64,000 bases of DNA from Paenisporosarcina antarctica (GCF_004367585.1 NZ_CP038015.1:753001-817000), one strand, 5' to 3'; shown: positions 1-9,669, counted from the first letter of the stretch. The notes: a model not told the origin generated them from the letters alone. Program-made: numbers and translations.

Positions 1-69
1 TTTTCGAAAAATTTGTTTTAGCATGTAAAAAACTCTAGTAATTTACCCACTATTGCATAAAAAAATGAG

Positions 70-109
70 CACCCTCAAGTATGGTCATAATATACTGAGG
101 GTGTTTTTT
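70..109. terminator. Bidirectional intrinsic terminator
   Basis: An imperfect stem pairs CACCCTCA (from 71) with TGAGGGTG (96-103) and is followed by six T. On the minus strand the same hairpin is followed by a T-run, so it can end the minus-strand AIM24-like gene that stops at 172. Confidence 0.8.
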
Positions 110-171
110 ATTTTGTAATGGAAATAACATTTTTTACTCCAATGGAAGCATTACTAAACGAACCTACAGAC

Positions 172-870
172 TTAAGAAGAACCATTTCCAGATGAATATA
201 CTTCTTCAAACGGCTGAACGATGACAAATCCTTCCCCTTTGAATTCCATTTGAATTGATTCCCCACTTCCACGACCTAATAAAGTTCTAAAGCTCACATC
301 TGTTTTGAATTCTGGGGTAATATGACCGGACCAAGCGACAGTTGCGTTAGGGTCAGTGATAACTGATTCCCCAGGACGGACAATTAGGGTCAAAGGCTCA
401 TAATGGCAGGTAATTGCTACTCTTCCTTTACCTGTTAAATTCACATTAAATAATCCTCCGGACATCATTCCCGCCACTTTTTTCATGAGTTTAATATCCC
501 ATTTGATACCGGGTTCAAAAGCGAGTAGGTCATTCCCATTCACTGTAATTGACTCATTGTTTAACTCGAAAATCGTGATTTTTTTACCTTGATCAGCTAA
601 ATACAGTCTTCCGTTTCCTTGTGCCTTCATAAGAGAAGCACCTTCCCCGGTTAACGCTTTTTTAAACATTTGACTAACGCCATGTTCCAGTACTTTTTCC
701 CGTTCAAATTTAATCTGTCCAGTGTACGAAATCATCGATCCCGTTTTGGCCCAGACGAGCCCCGATAAGTTTACTTCCAAGATTCGTTCAGTTTCTAATT
801 CAAAATAATCATTGTCGTTGTCATTTTGTTTAGTTTGTCTAACAAATTCCTCAATCGAATATTTACCCAT
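172..870 (-). CDS. AIM24 family protein (DUF124/TIGR00266-like)
   Basis: The 232-residue product is beta-rich with no signal peptide or membrane segment. Its glycine-rich, repeated beta-strand pattern, for example MMSGGLFNVNLTGKG in the middle and a late VIVQPFE motif, matches the AIM24/DUF124 family. The family has a double-stranded beta-helix fold. Its biochemical role in bacteria is not established, although the yeast namesake is linked to mitochondrial inner-membrane organisation. The gene stands alone and ends in the hairpin at 70-109. The ATG follows a GGGGA-type ribosome binding site. Family assignment is from sequence pattern only. Confidence 0.8.
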   Translation of the reverse strand: MGKYSIEEFVRQTKQNDNDNDYFELETERILEVNLSGLVWAKTGSMISYTGQIKFEREKVLEHGVSQMFKKALTGEGASLMKAQGNGRLYLADQGKKITIFELNNESITVNGNDLLAFEPGIKWDIKLMKKVAGMMSGGLFNVNLTGKGRVAITCHYEPLTLIVRPGESVITDPNATVAWSGHITPEFKTDVSFRTLLGRGSGESIQMEFKGEGFVIVQPFEEVYSSGNGSS

Positions 871-1490
871 CTCATCAAGTCCCCATTTCTTATGAATTGA
901 CTATACATACGAAATGATGGCAATTAAAGTTTCATAGTTTTCTAAGTTTTGAAAAATTGAGTTAACAGAGTTGATTCGCTCAAACACATACCGTTCAAGA
1001 ATGGAAAAAGAGATATTGGTTAATGTAAACCTTGTTGAAGTCAGAGACAAAAAAATATAGGAATGAACATTAAGGCATAATGTTCAAAATAATCTTTATA
1101 ATAACGCCGGTTGGAGAAGATTTCGTTGATCTAGACTCGGGGAGAGCGGTTGTCTCATTATATAATCAATGGTATGGTTAATCAGTGGAATGAATTGGAT
1201 AATATGATTTTTTTTAAAAAAATTAACAATAATTCTTGAATTTACAATATTTATTGCTGATTCAAATTATTAAAAAGTCATAAGTTATCTGTAGTTATTT
1301 TTTTGATGAAATCAAGCTAGTTACATTAACTATATGCTTCATAGCATAGAGACGTCTTACTTATCCAATGGGTGTGTGTAAAACTACCACCATAATGGAT
1401 TTGATGAGAAGTCCCTTTTTATGTTTAAAATGTAAGCGTAAAAAATAGGCGAAATATACAATACACTACTATTTTAAAGGGGAGGTACAT
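871..1490. other. 620-bp intergenic region, no supported gene
   Basis: The region lies between the divergent AIM24-like gene and the osmoprotectant operon and is very AT-rich. A 34-codon frame begins at 1081 (ATG with weak AAGG upstream), but it has no recognisable family. No clear terminator, riboswitch or strong promoter was found. The operon promoter must lie here; a TATACAAT at about 1455 is a possible -10 without a convincing -35. Confidence 0.5.
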
Positions 1491-2624
1491 ATGCTCAGAT
1501 TTGATAATGTAAGTAAAGTTTATAATGAGGGATTTAAAGCGGTTGATTCAGTTAGTTTTGAAATTCCAGAAGGAGAGTTTCTTGTTCTCATTGGTCCTAG
1601 TGGTTCTGGAAAATCGACGACGATGAAAATGATAAACCAAATGATTCCTCATACTAGTGGAACAATATGGATAGATGGAAAAGATATTACAAAGTTAAAT
1701 GCTGCAGAATTACGTCGAAATATAGGCTATGTTATTCAACAAATTGGTCTCTTCCCACATTATACGATTGAAAAGAACATTGCCATCGTTCCTGAACTTA
1801 AAGGGTGGGACAAGGAAAAAATTAAAGCGCGGGTAAGTGAACTATTGACATTGGTTGGTCTTGAACCGGAAATATACAGTAGCCGTTTTCCTAAAGAACT
1901 ATCTGGTGGACAACAGCAACGGGTTGGTGTTGCAAGAGCCCTTGCATCAAATCCTTCAGTAATATTAATGGATGAACCGTTTGGAGCACTTGATCCAATT
2001 ACTCGTGAACAGTTACAAGGAGAGTTAATTTCTTTACAACAAAAATTAAAGAAAACCATTGTATTTGTAACTCATGACATGGATGAGGCATTAAAATTAG
2101 GTGATAGAATTGCAATTATGAAAGATGGCAAATTACTTCAATTAGACACACCAGAGAAATTATTACATGAGCCAAGTCATGGCTTTGTAGAGGATTTCAT
2201 CGGTAAGCATCGAATTATTCAGAACCCCGAACTAATGTCAGTGGTTAGTGTCATGACTGACAAAGTAGTTACTTCGTATGCTCATCGTTCACCAGAGAAA
2301 GCTCTTATAATGATGCGTCAAAAAAAAATAACCAGTTTAATAATAGTAGATGATAATAATGCAATCATTGGAATTTTATCTGCATATGAATTGATAAAAA
2401 ATTTAGAGAATATTCAGTTCATTGAAGAAATCATGGAGCCTCCTGAAAGTGTTCTCTATGATTCGGCTACAGCGAAAGACGCGATTGTTATGATTTCTAA
2501 TGTCCGGCTTGGTATTATCCCAGTTATAAATGAAGAAAAAAAAGTAATGGGATTAGTAACACGTGGAACATTACTAGCTGCTTTGTCTAGTCAATGGACA
2601 GAATTGGAGGAAATGAATGAATAA
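1491..2624 (+). CDS. opuCA: Glycine betaine/carnitine/choline ABC transporter, ATPase with CBS pair
   Basis: This is the ATPase of an osmoprotectant uptake ABC transporter. The 377 residues show Walker A GPSGSGKST at 35-43, signature LSGGQQQR near 138-145, Walker B ILMDEP near 158-163, and a C-terminal tandem CBS region from about 255 to 370. That architecture and length match OpuCA/OpuBA (about 380 aa), in which the CBS pair is thought to sense ionic strength or a nucleotide. A GGGGAGG ribosome binding site precedes the ATG. The gene overlaps the permease gene by 8 bp, so the two are probably translationally coupled. The substrate (betaine, carnitine or choline) cannot be read from the sequence. 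Confidence 0.9.
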   Translation: MLRFDNVSKVYNEGFKAVDSVSFEIPEGEFLVLIGPSGSGKSTTMKMINQMIPHTSGTIWIDGKDITKLNAAELRRNIGYVIQQIGLFPHYTIEKNIAIVPELKGWDKEKIKARVSELLTLVGLEPEIYSSRFPKELSGGQQQRVGVARALASNPSVILMDEPFGALDPITREQLQGELISLQQKLKKTIVFVTHDMDEALKLGDRIAIMKDGKLLQLDTPEKLLHEPSHGFVEDFIGKHRIIQNPELMSVVSVMTDKVVTSYAHRSPEKALIMMRQKKITSLIIVDDNNAIIGILSAYELIKNLENIQFIEEIMEPPESVLYDSATAKDAIVMISNVRLGIIPVINEEKKVMGLVTRGTLLAALSSQWTELEEMNE

Positions 2625-3270
2625 TTTAAATATATGGGAACAATTCATACAACAAGCTCAAATGCGTTGGCAAGATGTTTTACAAGCAACATCTGTACAT
2701 ATCCAGTTAGTATTTTTCTCAATGCTAATCGCGGTTGTTCTTGGAATTGCGTTAGGTATAATAATTACGCGTGTTCCATCACTAGTAACAGTGGTATTAG
2801 GTGGAGCGGGTATTATGCAAACAATTCCAAGTCTTGCACTTCTGGGTTTTATGATTCCTATCTTTGGGATTGGTATAAAAACAGCGATTGCTGCTTTGTT
2901 TTTATATTCTTTACTTCCAATTATTCGAAACACATATACGGGAATTAAAGAAGTCAATAAAGCCACAGTTGAAGCAGCAAAAGGGATGGGTATGACTAGC
3001 TTACAAATATTAATGAAAGTCGAACTTCCTCTTTCAATTCCAATGATTATGGCAGGTATCCGAACAGCAGCTGTAATCAACGTTGGAACTGCAACGCTTG
3101 CCGCATTCATTGGTGCAGGTGGATTGGGAGATTTCATATTCTTAGGCATTACACGAGGGATTGACGGTTTAATACTACTAGGTGCCATTCCTGCGGCCTT
3201 ATTAGCTATCATTCTGGAAATCATCTTTAGCTCCCTCGAACGATGGTCTACATCAGAAGGGGTAAAATGA
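2617..3270 (+). CDS. opuCB: Osmoprotectant ABC transporter permease
   Basis: The 217-residue membrane protein has about six hydrophobic segments and the EAA-type loop (EAAKGMGMTSLQI, near 120-132) that docks on the ATPase, as in OpuCB/OpuBB. It starts inside the end of the ATPase gene and is followed 15 bp later by the binding-protein gene. OpuC systems usually encode two permeases (CB and CD). Only this one is present here, so the pore is presumably a homodimer or has a partner elsewhere. Confidence 0.9.
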   Translation: MNNLNIWEQFIQQAQMRWQDVLQATSVHIQLVFFSMLIAVVLGIALGIIITRVPSLVTVVLGGAGIMQTIPSLALLGFMIPIFGIGIKTAIAALFLYSLLPIIRNTYTGIKEVNKATVEAAKGMGMTSLQILMKVELPLSIPMIMAGIRTAAVINVGTATLAAFIGAGGLGDFIFLGITRGIDGLILLGAIPAALLAIILEIIFSSLERWSTSEGVK

Positions 3271-3285
3271 GGGAGGTAAATAGGG

Positions 3286-4176
3286 ATGACTAAAGTTAAA
3301 TTCCTGAAACTTGTGAGTCTATTAGTAATTATGACAATACTTTCTGGATGTATATTTAAAAGTGAAGATTCGATGATAGTTGGTTCAAGAAATAATACGG
3401 AGAGTATTATTTTATCTAACGTCATGGGACAATTAATAGAAGATAAAATGGGGATAGATGTTATATATAAAGAAAATCTGGGTGGTTCAAATGTTGTTTG
3501 GAACGCTATGTTAAACGGTCATATCGATGTAATCCCTGATTACACAGGAACAATTGTAATTAATTATTACCAGGAGACTGCTGGAGATGCTGATGAGACA
3601 TTAGATAAAACGAAAGAGCTGGTAACTGCAGATGGTATTACCGCATTTGATTCGTTCGGATTTAACAATACGTATACATTAGCTTTAGATGAAGACGAGG
3701 CAGAAAGACTAAACTTAAAAACGTTCAGTGACTTTGCAGAAATATCCGAAGACTATGTCCTAGGTGCAGTGTTCGAATTTATTGATCGTCCGGATGGTTT
3801 ACCTGGTTTCGAGAAAGAATATGATCTTAAGTTTAAAGACGTGAAAGGGATGGATCACGGTATGATGTACCGTTCCATTAATGCGAAAGAAGTTAACATT
3901 ATTAATTCCTACACTACAGATGGACAATTGCAAATGTATAATCTACGCGTTTTAGAAGACGATAAAGGATATTTCCCTCCATACCATGCGCTTCCACTTG
4001 TTCGAACAGAAACGCTGAATGAGTATCCTGAATTAGAAGAAGTACTTCTTTTATTATCAGATAAAATTGATGAAACCACTATGCAAACCATGAACGCCAA
4101 AGTAGATAATGATGGCATGATGGTTGAATTGGTCGCTAAGGAATTCTTACAAGAATCGGGATTAATTAATAATTAA
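3286..4176 (+). CDS. opuCC: Osmoprotectant-binding lipoprotein
   Basis: The 296-residue product is the extracellular substrate-binding protein of the transporter. It has a lipoprotein signal peptide with lipobox LSGC, giving a lipidated Cys22, followed by an OpuAC-type (PF04069) periplasmic-binding fold with typical segments such as GSRNNTES and a DVIPDYTGT motif. A GGGAGG ribosome binding site precedes the ATG. It is the last gene of the three-gene operon, which ends at the hairpin at 4252-4293. No second permease follows. Confidence 0.88.
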   Translation: MTKVKFLKLVSLLVIMTILSGCIFKSEDSMIVGSRNNTESIILSNVMGQLIEDKMGIDVIYKENLGGSNVVWNAMLNGHIDVIPDYTGTIVINYYQETAGDADETLDKTKELVTADGITAFDSFGFNNTYTLALDEDEAERLNLKTFSDFAEISEDYVLGAVFEFIDRPDGLPGFEKEYDLKFKDVKGMDHGMMYRSINAKEVNIINSYTTDGQLQMYNLRVLEDDKGYFPPYHALPLVRTETLNEYPELEEVLLLLSDKIDETTMQTMNAKVDNDGMMVELVAKEFLQESGLINN

Positions 4177-4251
4177 TTCTTATCATTGGAAAGATAGAAA
4201 TTGTGACGTGACGAAATAACTTTTTTAAAGATAAGAATGAACTTAATATAA

Positions 4252-4293
4252 AAATCGGTAATCTACAAGGATTTGTGGATTACCGATTTTTTT
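4252..4293. terminator. Bidirectional terminator between osmoprotectant operon and lytH-like gene
   Basis: AATCGGTAATC pairs with GATTACCGATT, followed by seven T on the plus strand. On the minus strand the stem is followed by five T, so it serves both convergent genes. Confidence 0.88.
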
Positions 4294-4367
4294 GAAGGGT
4301 GTCAATTATAATAAAATGTCTACACCAATTTAATTTCACTTTTGTTTCAATATATTACACTAACGTT

Positions 4368-5360
4368 TTAACGCTTCATTTTCTTCGCTTGTTGCTCCCA
4401 AATTTTCAAGTGAGGGTATGGATCGAATGCCCATTCTGTCCGTCCATTATATTTGTACATGCCATAATGGAGATGAGGAGGGAATCGGCCAGAAGTTCCT
4501 TTTTTGCCGTATCCAGTACTGCCTACATAACCAATAATAGTTCCTAATTCTACAATATCTCCTTCTTTTATTTCCTTGTTAAAATAAGCTAAATGAGCGT
4601 AATAGTGGTAGGTATTTTGAATATCCCGAATGCCTACTCGCCAGCCTCCAAATTCATTCCATCCCATTACTTCAATTATTCCGTAAGAAGTCGATTTTAT
4701 TGGAACGCTATAATCAGCATACAAATCTGTTCCTTCATGTATTCGTCGACCTCCCCAGCCCCTATTGGCTCCCCATGTTCCGTTATAACTATAATTATGA
4801 TTTAACGGTATCGGGAAAACATGTTCACCTAAATCCAGCGTGTTGAAGTGTTTATATAAATTAGCTATCGTCATGATTTGATTAACGGTTTTTTCGCTCT
4901 TATAATAATTCCATAAGGCCATTTTAAAACCTTCTTCAGATTGTCCGTAATTACCTAAGTAAATAGCTAACGTATAAAGCACATCTACATCATGATTCGG
5001 ATCCGCCATCCCGTCTGCATTACCGTCTAGTCCTTGACCCCCAAAATAAGCTATGGATTCGGGTGATGTATCTTCCTTATTAGGATTGAGCGAACCCGAC
5101 CAGTAATCTTGAGAAAATTGAATAGAAATAAGGCCATCCTTTTTAGGAATATCATTTCGTACTTGTTGAATATTACGTTCAAACTGATCTACCGCGGCTA
5201 AATAGTACCAAGGGACCATTAAGTTCTCGAATTTCAAATAATAAGCCATTCGTTCTTCCATACGTTGCTCATTTGTTGGTGGTTCTTTTGCTGAAACGAC
5301 CGTGAAAAAAAGAAAGCACAATGTAATTACATAGAGTGTAAAAAGAAAAACCTGCTTCAA
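4368..5360 (-). CDS. lytH: Secreted M23 (LytM-type) peptidase, LytH-like
   Basis: This is a zinc metallo-endopeptidase that cuts peptidoglycan stem peptides. A signal peptide covers about residues 1-24. An alpha-helical, lysozyme-like region follows (LAAVDQFERN near 55-65 and later). The C-terminal M23 domain holds HEGTD near 208-212, HYYAH near 252 and HLHYG near 296-300, the zinc and catalytic residues of the family. Length and N-terminal architecture resemble B. subtilis LytH (YunA), the sigma-K-dependent L-Ala-D-Glu endopeptidase of spore cortex maturation. The M23 call is secure. The LytH identity is likely, not proven. Confidence 0.8.
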   Translation of the reverse strand: MKQVFLFTLYVITLCFLFFTVVSAKEPPTNEQRMEERMAYYLKFENLMVPWYYLAAVDQFERNIQQVRNDIPKKDGLISIQFSQDYWSGSLNPNKEDTSPESIAYFGGQGLDGNADGMADPNHDVDVLYTLAIYLGNYGQSEEGFKMALWNYYKSEKTVNQIMTIANLYKHFNTLDLGEHVFPIPLNHNYSYNGTWGANRGWGGRRIHEGTDLYADYSVPIKSTSYGIIEVMGWNEFGGWRVGIRDIQNTYHYYAHLAYFNKEIKEGDIVELGTIIGYVGSTGYGKKGTSGRFPPHLHYGMYKYNGRTEWAFDPYPHLKIWEQQAKKMKR

Positions 5361-5520
5361 CTAAAAAACCTCCTTTTTGGTTTATTCTTTAGAATATCCT
5401 AATTTAAATAATTCATTACTTTATGTCATTTTTAATCGTTTCAAATGAATTATAAAATGTACCATACATAAAAAGATTTAAAAGGTCCCAATCTAAGGAA
5501 ATAAATTAAGGAGGAATTAG

Positions 5521-6009
5521 ATGAAAAAATTATGGATGGTAGCAACAATCTTTCTCATAAGTATTACATTAATGGGCTGTGGTACAAGAGAGGCAACAAA
5601 TGATACTGTCAACGATAATACGGGAAATGATACAACGAACGAGAACGTTGAAACTGAAAGTAATATGGGTGGTGAGGAATCACTATTAGAATTGGCGGAT
5701 GAAGCTGCGGATAAAGTCGTTGAGTTAGATGAAGTAGATAGTGCGACGGTCATTATTACAAATAATAACGCATATGTAGGAGCCGTCTTAGAAAATGAAA
5801 CAGAAGACATGGACCAAATTCAGGAAAAGATTAAAGAACAAGTAGAAGCTACGAACGCAAACGTTAATAATGTATATGTTTCAGTAAATCCTGATTTTGT
5901 AGAACGAATGACTGACTATGGCAATAAAATTGATGAAGGTAAACCTGTTGCAGGACTATTTGAAGAATTTAATGAAACAGTTCAAAGAATATTTCCTGAA
6001 GCCAGTTAA
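5521..6009 (+). CDS. YhcN/YlaJ family spore lipoprotein
   Basis: The 162-residue product has a signal peptide with lipobox LMGC (Cys20), then an acidic Asn/Thr-rich linker and a C-terminal domain of the YhcN/YlaJ family (pattern DSATVIITNNNAYV and VYVSVNPDFVERM). Members are inner-spore-membrane or forespore lipoproteins whose molecular role is poorly defined. A strong AAGGAGG ribosome binding site lies eight bases before the ATG. It is a single gene ending at the hairpin 6054-6085. Confidence 0.85.
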   Translation: MKKLWMVATIFLISITLMGCGTREATNDTVNDNTGNDTTNENVETESNMGGEESLLELADEAADKVVELDEVDSATVIITNNNAYVGAVLENETEDMDQIQEKIKEQVEATNANVNNVYVSVNPDFVERMTDYGNKIDEGKPVAGLFEEFNETVQRIFPEAS

Positions 6010-6053
6010 GAGGTCATTGTATTATGGTTTAAATTAGTATAAAACGTATAGAA

Positions 6054-6085
6054 GTCCAACAGCCAAATGGTTGTTGGGCTTTTTT
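6054..6085 (+). terminator. Intrinsic terminator after YhcN/YlaJ gene
   Basis: TCCAACAGCC pairs with GGTTGTTGGG, followed by a T6-type run. Confidence 0.85.
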
Positions 6086-6284
6086 ACCAATTATCTCGTG
6101 ATTAATAAATTGTGATAATTACCGAATAATCTGTATTATTAACTTAAACCAATAAGTTCATTAATCTAAAGTTTATGTAATCTTGCGTCTCGGTGTCATC
6201 ATTTATTATAAGTAGAAGTAATAACTTCATTTAAGTGCATCATAAAGAATATAGACTTTAACACAGACAGAAAGGATGTATAAC

Positions 6285-7616
6285 ATGGTTGTCTTTGAAC
6301 AAAAGAAATTAGAACTTTGGATTCAAAAATATCCACTTCTAAGTAAAATCACTAAGTTAGAAACAGTTGTTTGGTTGAATCCTCATCTAAAAAAAATGAG
6401 TGAGATATCCTCACTTCCAGTTAATAAACAAGATATGGAAGACGCAGCTCGATTATGGCAACGCTTTGCTCCCTTTTTATCACAAGTATTTCCTGAAACT
6501 AAAGTGACAGAGGGCATTATTGAATCACCATTAAGAAAAATACCTAACATGAAAATTGAGTTGAACAGTAAGTATGACGCCAAGCTAAATGGTGAACTTT
6601 ATTTGAAATGTGACAACGAACTGCCAATAGCCGGATCAATAAAAGCAAGAGGCGGTGTCTACGAGGTACTTCATTATGCAGAAAAATTAGCAATTGAAGA
6701 AGGATTAATTAGCAAAGAAGACGATTATACACTGTTCTCTAGTGATAAATTTAAAGAGTTTTTTAGTCAGTTTTCGATAGGTGTTGGTTCAACAGGAAAT
6801 TTAGGATTAAGCATTGGTATTATTGGTGCAAAACTAGGTTTTCATGTTTCGGTTTACATGTCGGCGGATGCAAAGCAGTGGAAGAAAGAATTACTGCGTG
6901 AAAAAGGTGCTACGGTACATGAGTTTAAAGGAGATTTTAGTGAAGCGATTTTGGCAGGCAGACAACAAACTTCAGAGAATCCAAATGGATATTTTGTCGA
7001 TGATGAAAATTCTAAACACTTGTTTTTAGGCTATAGTGTTGCTGCGATTCGCTTGCAAAACCAGCTTGAAGAGGGAAATATTATAGTAAGCGAAGAACAA
7101 CCTTTATTTGTTTATTTACCTTGTGGCGTAGGTGGTTCTCCGGGAGGAATTGCATTCGGATTAAAGCAAATTTTTGGGGATAATGTTCATTGTTTCTTTG
7201 TAGAGCCAACCCATTCACCCTCTGTGTTAATTGGATTATTAACAGGTGAAAAAGAAAAAGTTAGTGTTCAGGATTTCGGGATAGATAATAAAACCGAAGG
7301 AGATGGATTAGCAGTAGGAAGGCCTTCAAGTTTCGCGTCATCCATTAGTGGACATTTGGTAAGTGGAATTTATACATTGGAAGATAATGATTTATTTAAA
7401 TTGCTGGCTTTACTTGCAGACAGTGAAGGAGTATATATAGAACCGTCTGCAACGTCTGGTCTTATAGGTCCAGGAAAAATAGTAGCATCTAAATATGCAC
7501 AACAAAATAATTTGAATATGAACCAAGCAACACATATCGTGTGGGCGACGGGTGGAGCACTAGTGCCGAAAGAAGATATGTTAAGCTTTTATGAAAAAGG
7601 TAAGAGAATGATTTAA
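6285..7616 (+). CDS. dsdA: D-serine ammonia-lyase (D-serine dehydratase)
   Basis: This PLP enzyme converts D-serine to pyruvate and ammonia. The PLP lysine lies in the motif AGSIKARGG, followed by a glycine-rich phosphate loop (GVGSTGNLGLSIG) and a late GGALVP motif, as in DsdA. I place the start at the ATG at 6285 (443 aa), because AAAGG at 6271-6275 abuts the earlier ATG at 6276 but lies nine bases before 6285. The gene is monocistronic between two terminators, and no dsdC/dsdX homologue is adjacent. With the aspartate racemase at 31.9 kb it shows active D-amino acid metabolism. Confidence 0.92.
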   Translation: MVVFEQKKLELWIQKYPLLSKITKLETVVWLNPHLKKMSEISSLPVNKQDMEDAARLWQRFAPFLSQVFPETKVTEGIIESPLRKIPNMKIELNSKYDAKLNGELYLKCDNELPIAGSIKARGGVYEVLHYAEKLAIEEGLISKEDDYTLFSSDKFKEFFSQFSIGVGSTGNLGLSIGIIGAKLGFHVSVYMSADAKQWKKELLREKGATVHEFKGDFSEAILAGRQQTSENPNGYFVDDENSKHLFLGYSVAAIRLQNQLEEGNIIVSEEQPLFVYLPCGVGGSPGGIAFGLKQIFGDNVHCFFVEPTHSPSVLIGLLTGEKEKVSVQDFGIDNKTEGDGLAVGRPSSFASSISGHLVSGIYTLEDNDLFKLLALLADSEGVYIEPSATSGLIGPGKIVASKYAQQNNLNMNQATHIVWATGGALVPKEDMLSFYEKGKRMI

Positions 7617-7653
7617 TGCTTCGTTCTCTTTCTCAACTAAATGTTAGGGAAAA

Positions 7654-7687
7654 GGGAGCTTTCTCATTTGAGAAAGCTCCCATTTTT
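7654..7687 (+). terminator. Intrinsic terminator after dsdA
   Basis: A perfect 12-bp stem, GGGAGCTTTCTC to GAGAAAGCTCCC, with loop ATTT, followed by T5. Confidence 0.92.
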
Positions 7688-7850
7688 CTAATCTCAGCCA
7701 TTGAATGATTATTACAAAGCCTATTAGCGAATACTAAGAGCAATAAATAAGGAACATCAATTAATACAATAATTATTGTATTAAATGGATAAAGCCGAAT
7801 TTCATATCTTTAATTAAAAATTAAATTTCGTGAAGAGTGGAGAGATTTCA

Positions 7851-9214
7851 TTGCAAATTATTTTGCCGCATGCAGGTATAGTCTTGGTGATAGGTCCATC
7901 TAATAGTGGGAAGTCGACTCTGTTAAAAAATATGATTAAAAAGAAAAATATACTGTCATCTGAAATTATAAGTTCAGATGTATTTAGAGTTTTAGTAAGT
8001 GACATTGAATTTATTAATTTGTGTGACAGACCAAAAGATGAAGAAGATAACCTAAGGGACGAATACAATAGCATTTCTAAAGAAGCTTTCGACGTGATGG
8101 ATTCTGCGATTGAAGCAAGATGTCGTTTAAATAAATTAACTTTTGTGGATGCAACTCACCTTCACTGTGATGGTCGCAAACGATATATTTCTCTAGCTAG
8201 AAAGAACAATATTCTAATTGTATCAATTGTTCTGGAAATACCTGAAGAAGAACTGTTAATAAGAGATAGGCAACGACAGAATCCTCGAGGAGAGAGAAGA
8301 ATCAAAGAGCAGTACCAAATTTTCAAAAGAGAAAAGAGATTAATAATAAAAGAAGAATACGACTCCATTCATTTAGTTAAGGAAACAAAAAATCTTGAGT
8401 TTATCAGACTTACAAACCCTATTATTAAAGATATACAGCAAGGAATAGATATTATCGGAGATATTCATGGTTGCTATGAGGAACTAATTCTTTTGCTCGA
8501 AAAATTGGGGTATAAAAAAATGAAACAGGTCTTTATCTTCATCCAGATGGCAGAAAATTTGTTTCCATTGGAGATGTCATGAGCAGAGGACCTCAGTCTC
8601 TTAAAACGATGATATTCTTCTACGAACATGTTCAAATGGATCTTGCTTATATGATTGATAGCAATCACGGTTGGAAAATTGCGAGATGGTTGGATGGAAG
8701 AACTGTAACATTAAAGCATGGTGATGAAAGAGTGGAAGAAGAATTTAAAGTATTTGAAAAAGAATCTGGAACTGTAAAAGCACAAGAAATAAAATACAAG
8801 TTGAAGGAATTCTTTCTTTCTGCACCTTCTCACTATGTATTTATGAAGAACGGTATACAGTCATTAATTTGCACGCATGCCGGTATTAAAGACGATTTTA
8901 TCGGAAAGCAATCGCAAGCAATTAGTGACTTTTGTCGCTTTGGGGATACAGATGGACTTGATGAAAAAGGAAAGCCTGTGCGAAAGGATTGGTTTATCTC
9001 ACATAATAAAAGTTCGTTGATTGTTTGGGGGCATGATCCAAAACCACGTCCTTTATTGGTTAATAATACTATCAACATCGATCAGGGTGTTGTCTTTGGA
9101 GGGGCACTTACCGTCTATCGTTATCCGGAAGGAGAATTTGTTTCAGTTAAATCCAAGAAAGATTACTCAGAAAGTATTGATAATCCTTTGGAAAGAAAGA
9201 GTTCTCAAATTTAG
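7851..9214 (+). pseudogene. Polynucleotide kinase-phosphatase-like gene, split by a -1 frameshift at an A7 run
   Basis: Two overlapping frames encode one family. The upstream frame (to 8582) carries a P-loop kinase, GPSNSGKST, an Arg-rich RDRQRQNPRGERR segment, and the start of a metallophosphoesterase (GDIHGCYEE). The downstream frame carries the rest of that phosphatase: HPDGRKFVSIGDV, SRGP, GHDPK and NIDQG. The join is at AAAAAAA, 8514-8520. One extra A there would restore a continuous protein of about 450 aa. I chose TTG 7851 as start because GGAG at 7839 fits it better than GTG 7830. This could be a true pseudogene, a sequencing error, or programmed slippage. Bacterial Pnkp homologues repair RNA or DNA ends; a ligase domain is absent here. 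Confidence 0.75.
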
Positions 9215-9397
9215 TTTGTAAAATAATTTGGATACGTATTAAGAGCTAATTCGAAGAAAATAAATTATATAAGTTATATTTGAATGTCCTTTGTTAAAAA
9301 AGTTACAAGCTATTAGTCATAAAATTTAACGGATAGGTTTTATTGAATCGGGAAGAATACCTCTTGTATGATTTATAAAATTGAAGGAGGAATTATT

Positions 9398-9634
9398 ATG
9401 TCTTGGAATACCCCGAAACCAGATGATCGATCTGATAATGCAAAAAAACTTAAGGAAATGAAAAACAACACAGTTGATAATATGGAGGCAGCAGAAGAAA
9501 CAATGCACTTTGCTGATGGTAAAGAACTTCAAGAAATCAAACAGAAAAATGCGCGCCGTAAAGAAAGCATTGAAGGATTCCAAAAAGAAATAGAAGATGA
9601 AGTAGTACATCAAAAAGGATATACTCAAAATTAA
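9398..9634 (+). CDS. tlp: Small acid-soluble spore protein Tlp
   Basis: The 78-residue product matches the Tlp family: KPDDRSDNAKKLKEM near the N terminus, then NARRKESIEGF near residue 60. It is highly charged and predicted to be helical. Tlp is a forespore-made SASP-class protein of the spore core. The ATG at 9398 has AAGGAGG seven bases upstream, which rules out the earlier in-frame ATG at 9368. It is a single gene ending at the hairpin 9670-9709. Confidence 0.93.
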   Translation: MSWNTPKPDDRSDNAKKLKEMKNNTVDNMEAAEETMHFADGKELQEIKQKNARRKESIEGFQKEIEDEVVHQKGYTQN

Positions 9635-9669
9635 TAACAGTACTGTGTAATGTGAAATTCATAATTAGT

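Noticed and set aside
1081-1185. 34-codon frame MFKIIFIITPVGEDF...
   Set aside because: Only AAGG precedes its ATG; no terminator or family supports it. It may be a remnant, but I cannot show it.
2658-3425. 255-codon minus-strand frame
   Set aside because: It is the antisense shadow of the permease and binding-protein genes; its composition mirrors their codons and it has no family likeness.
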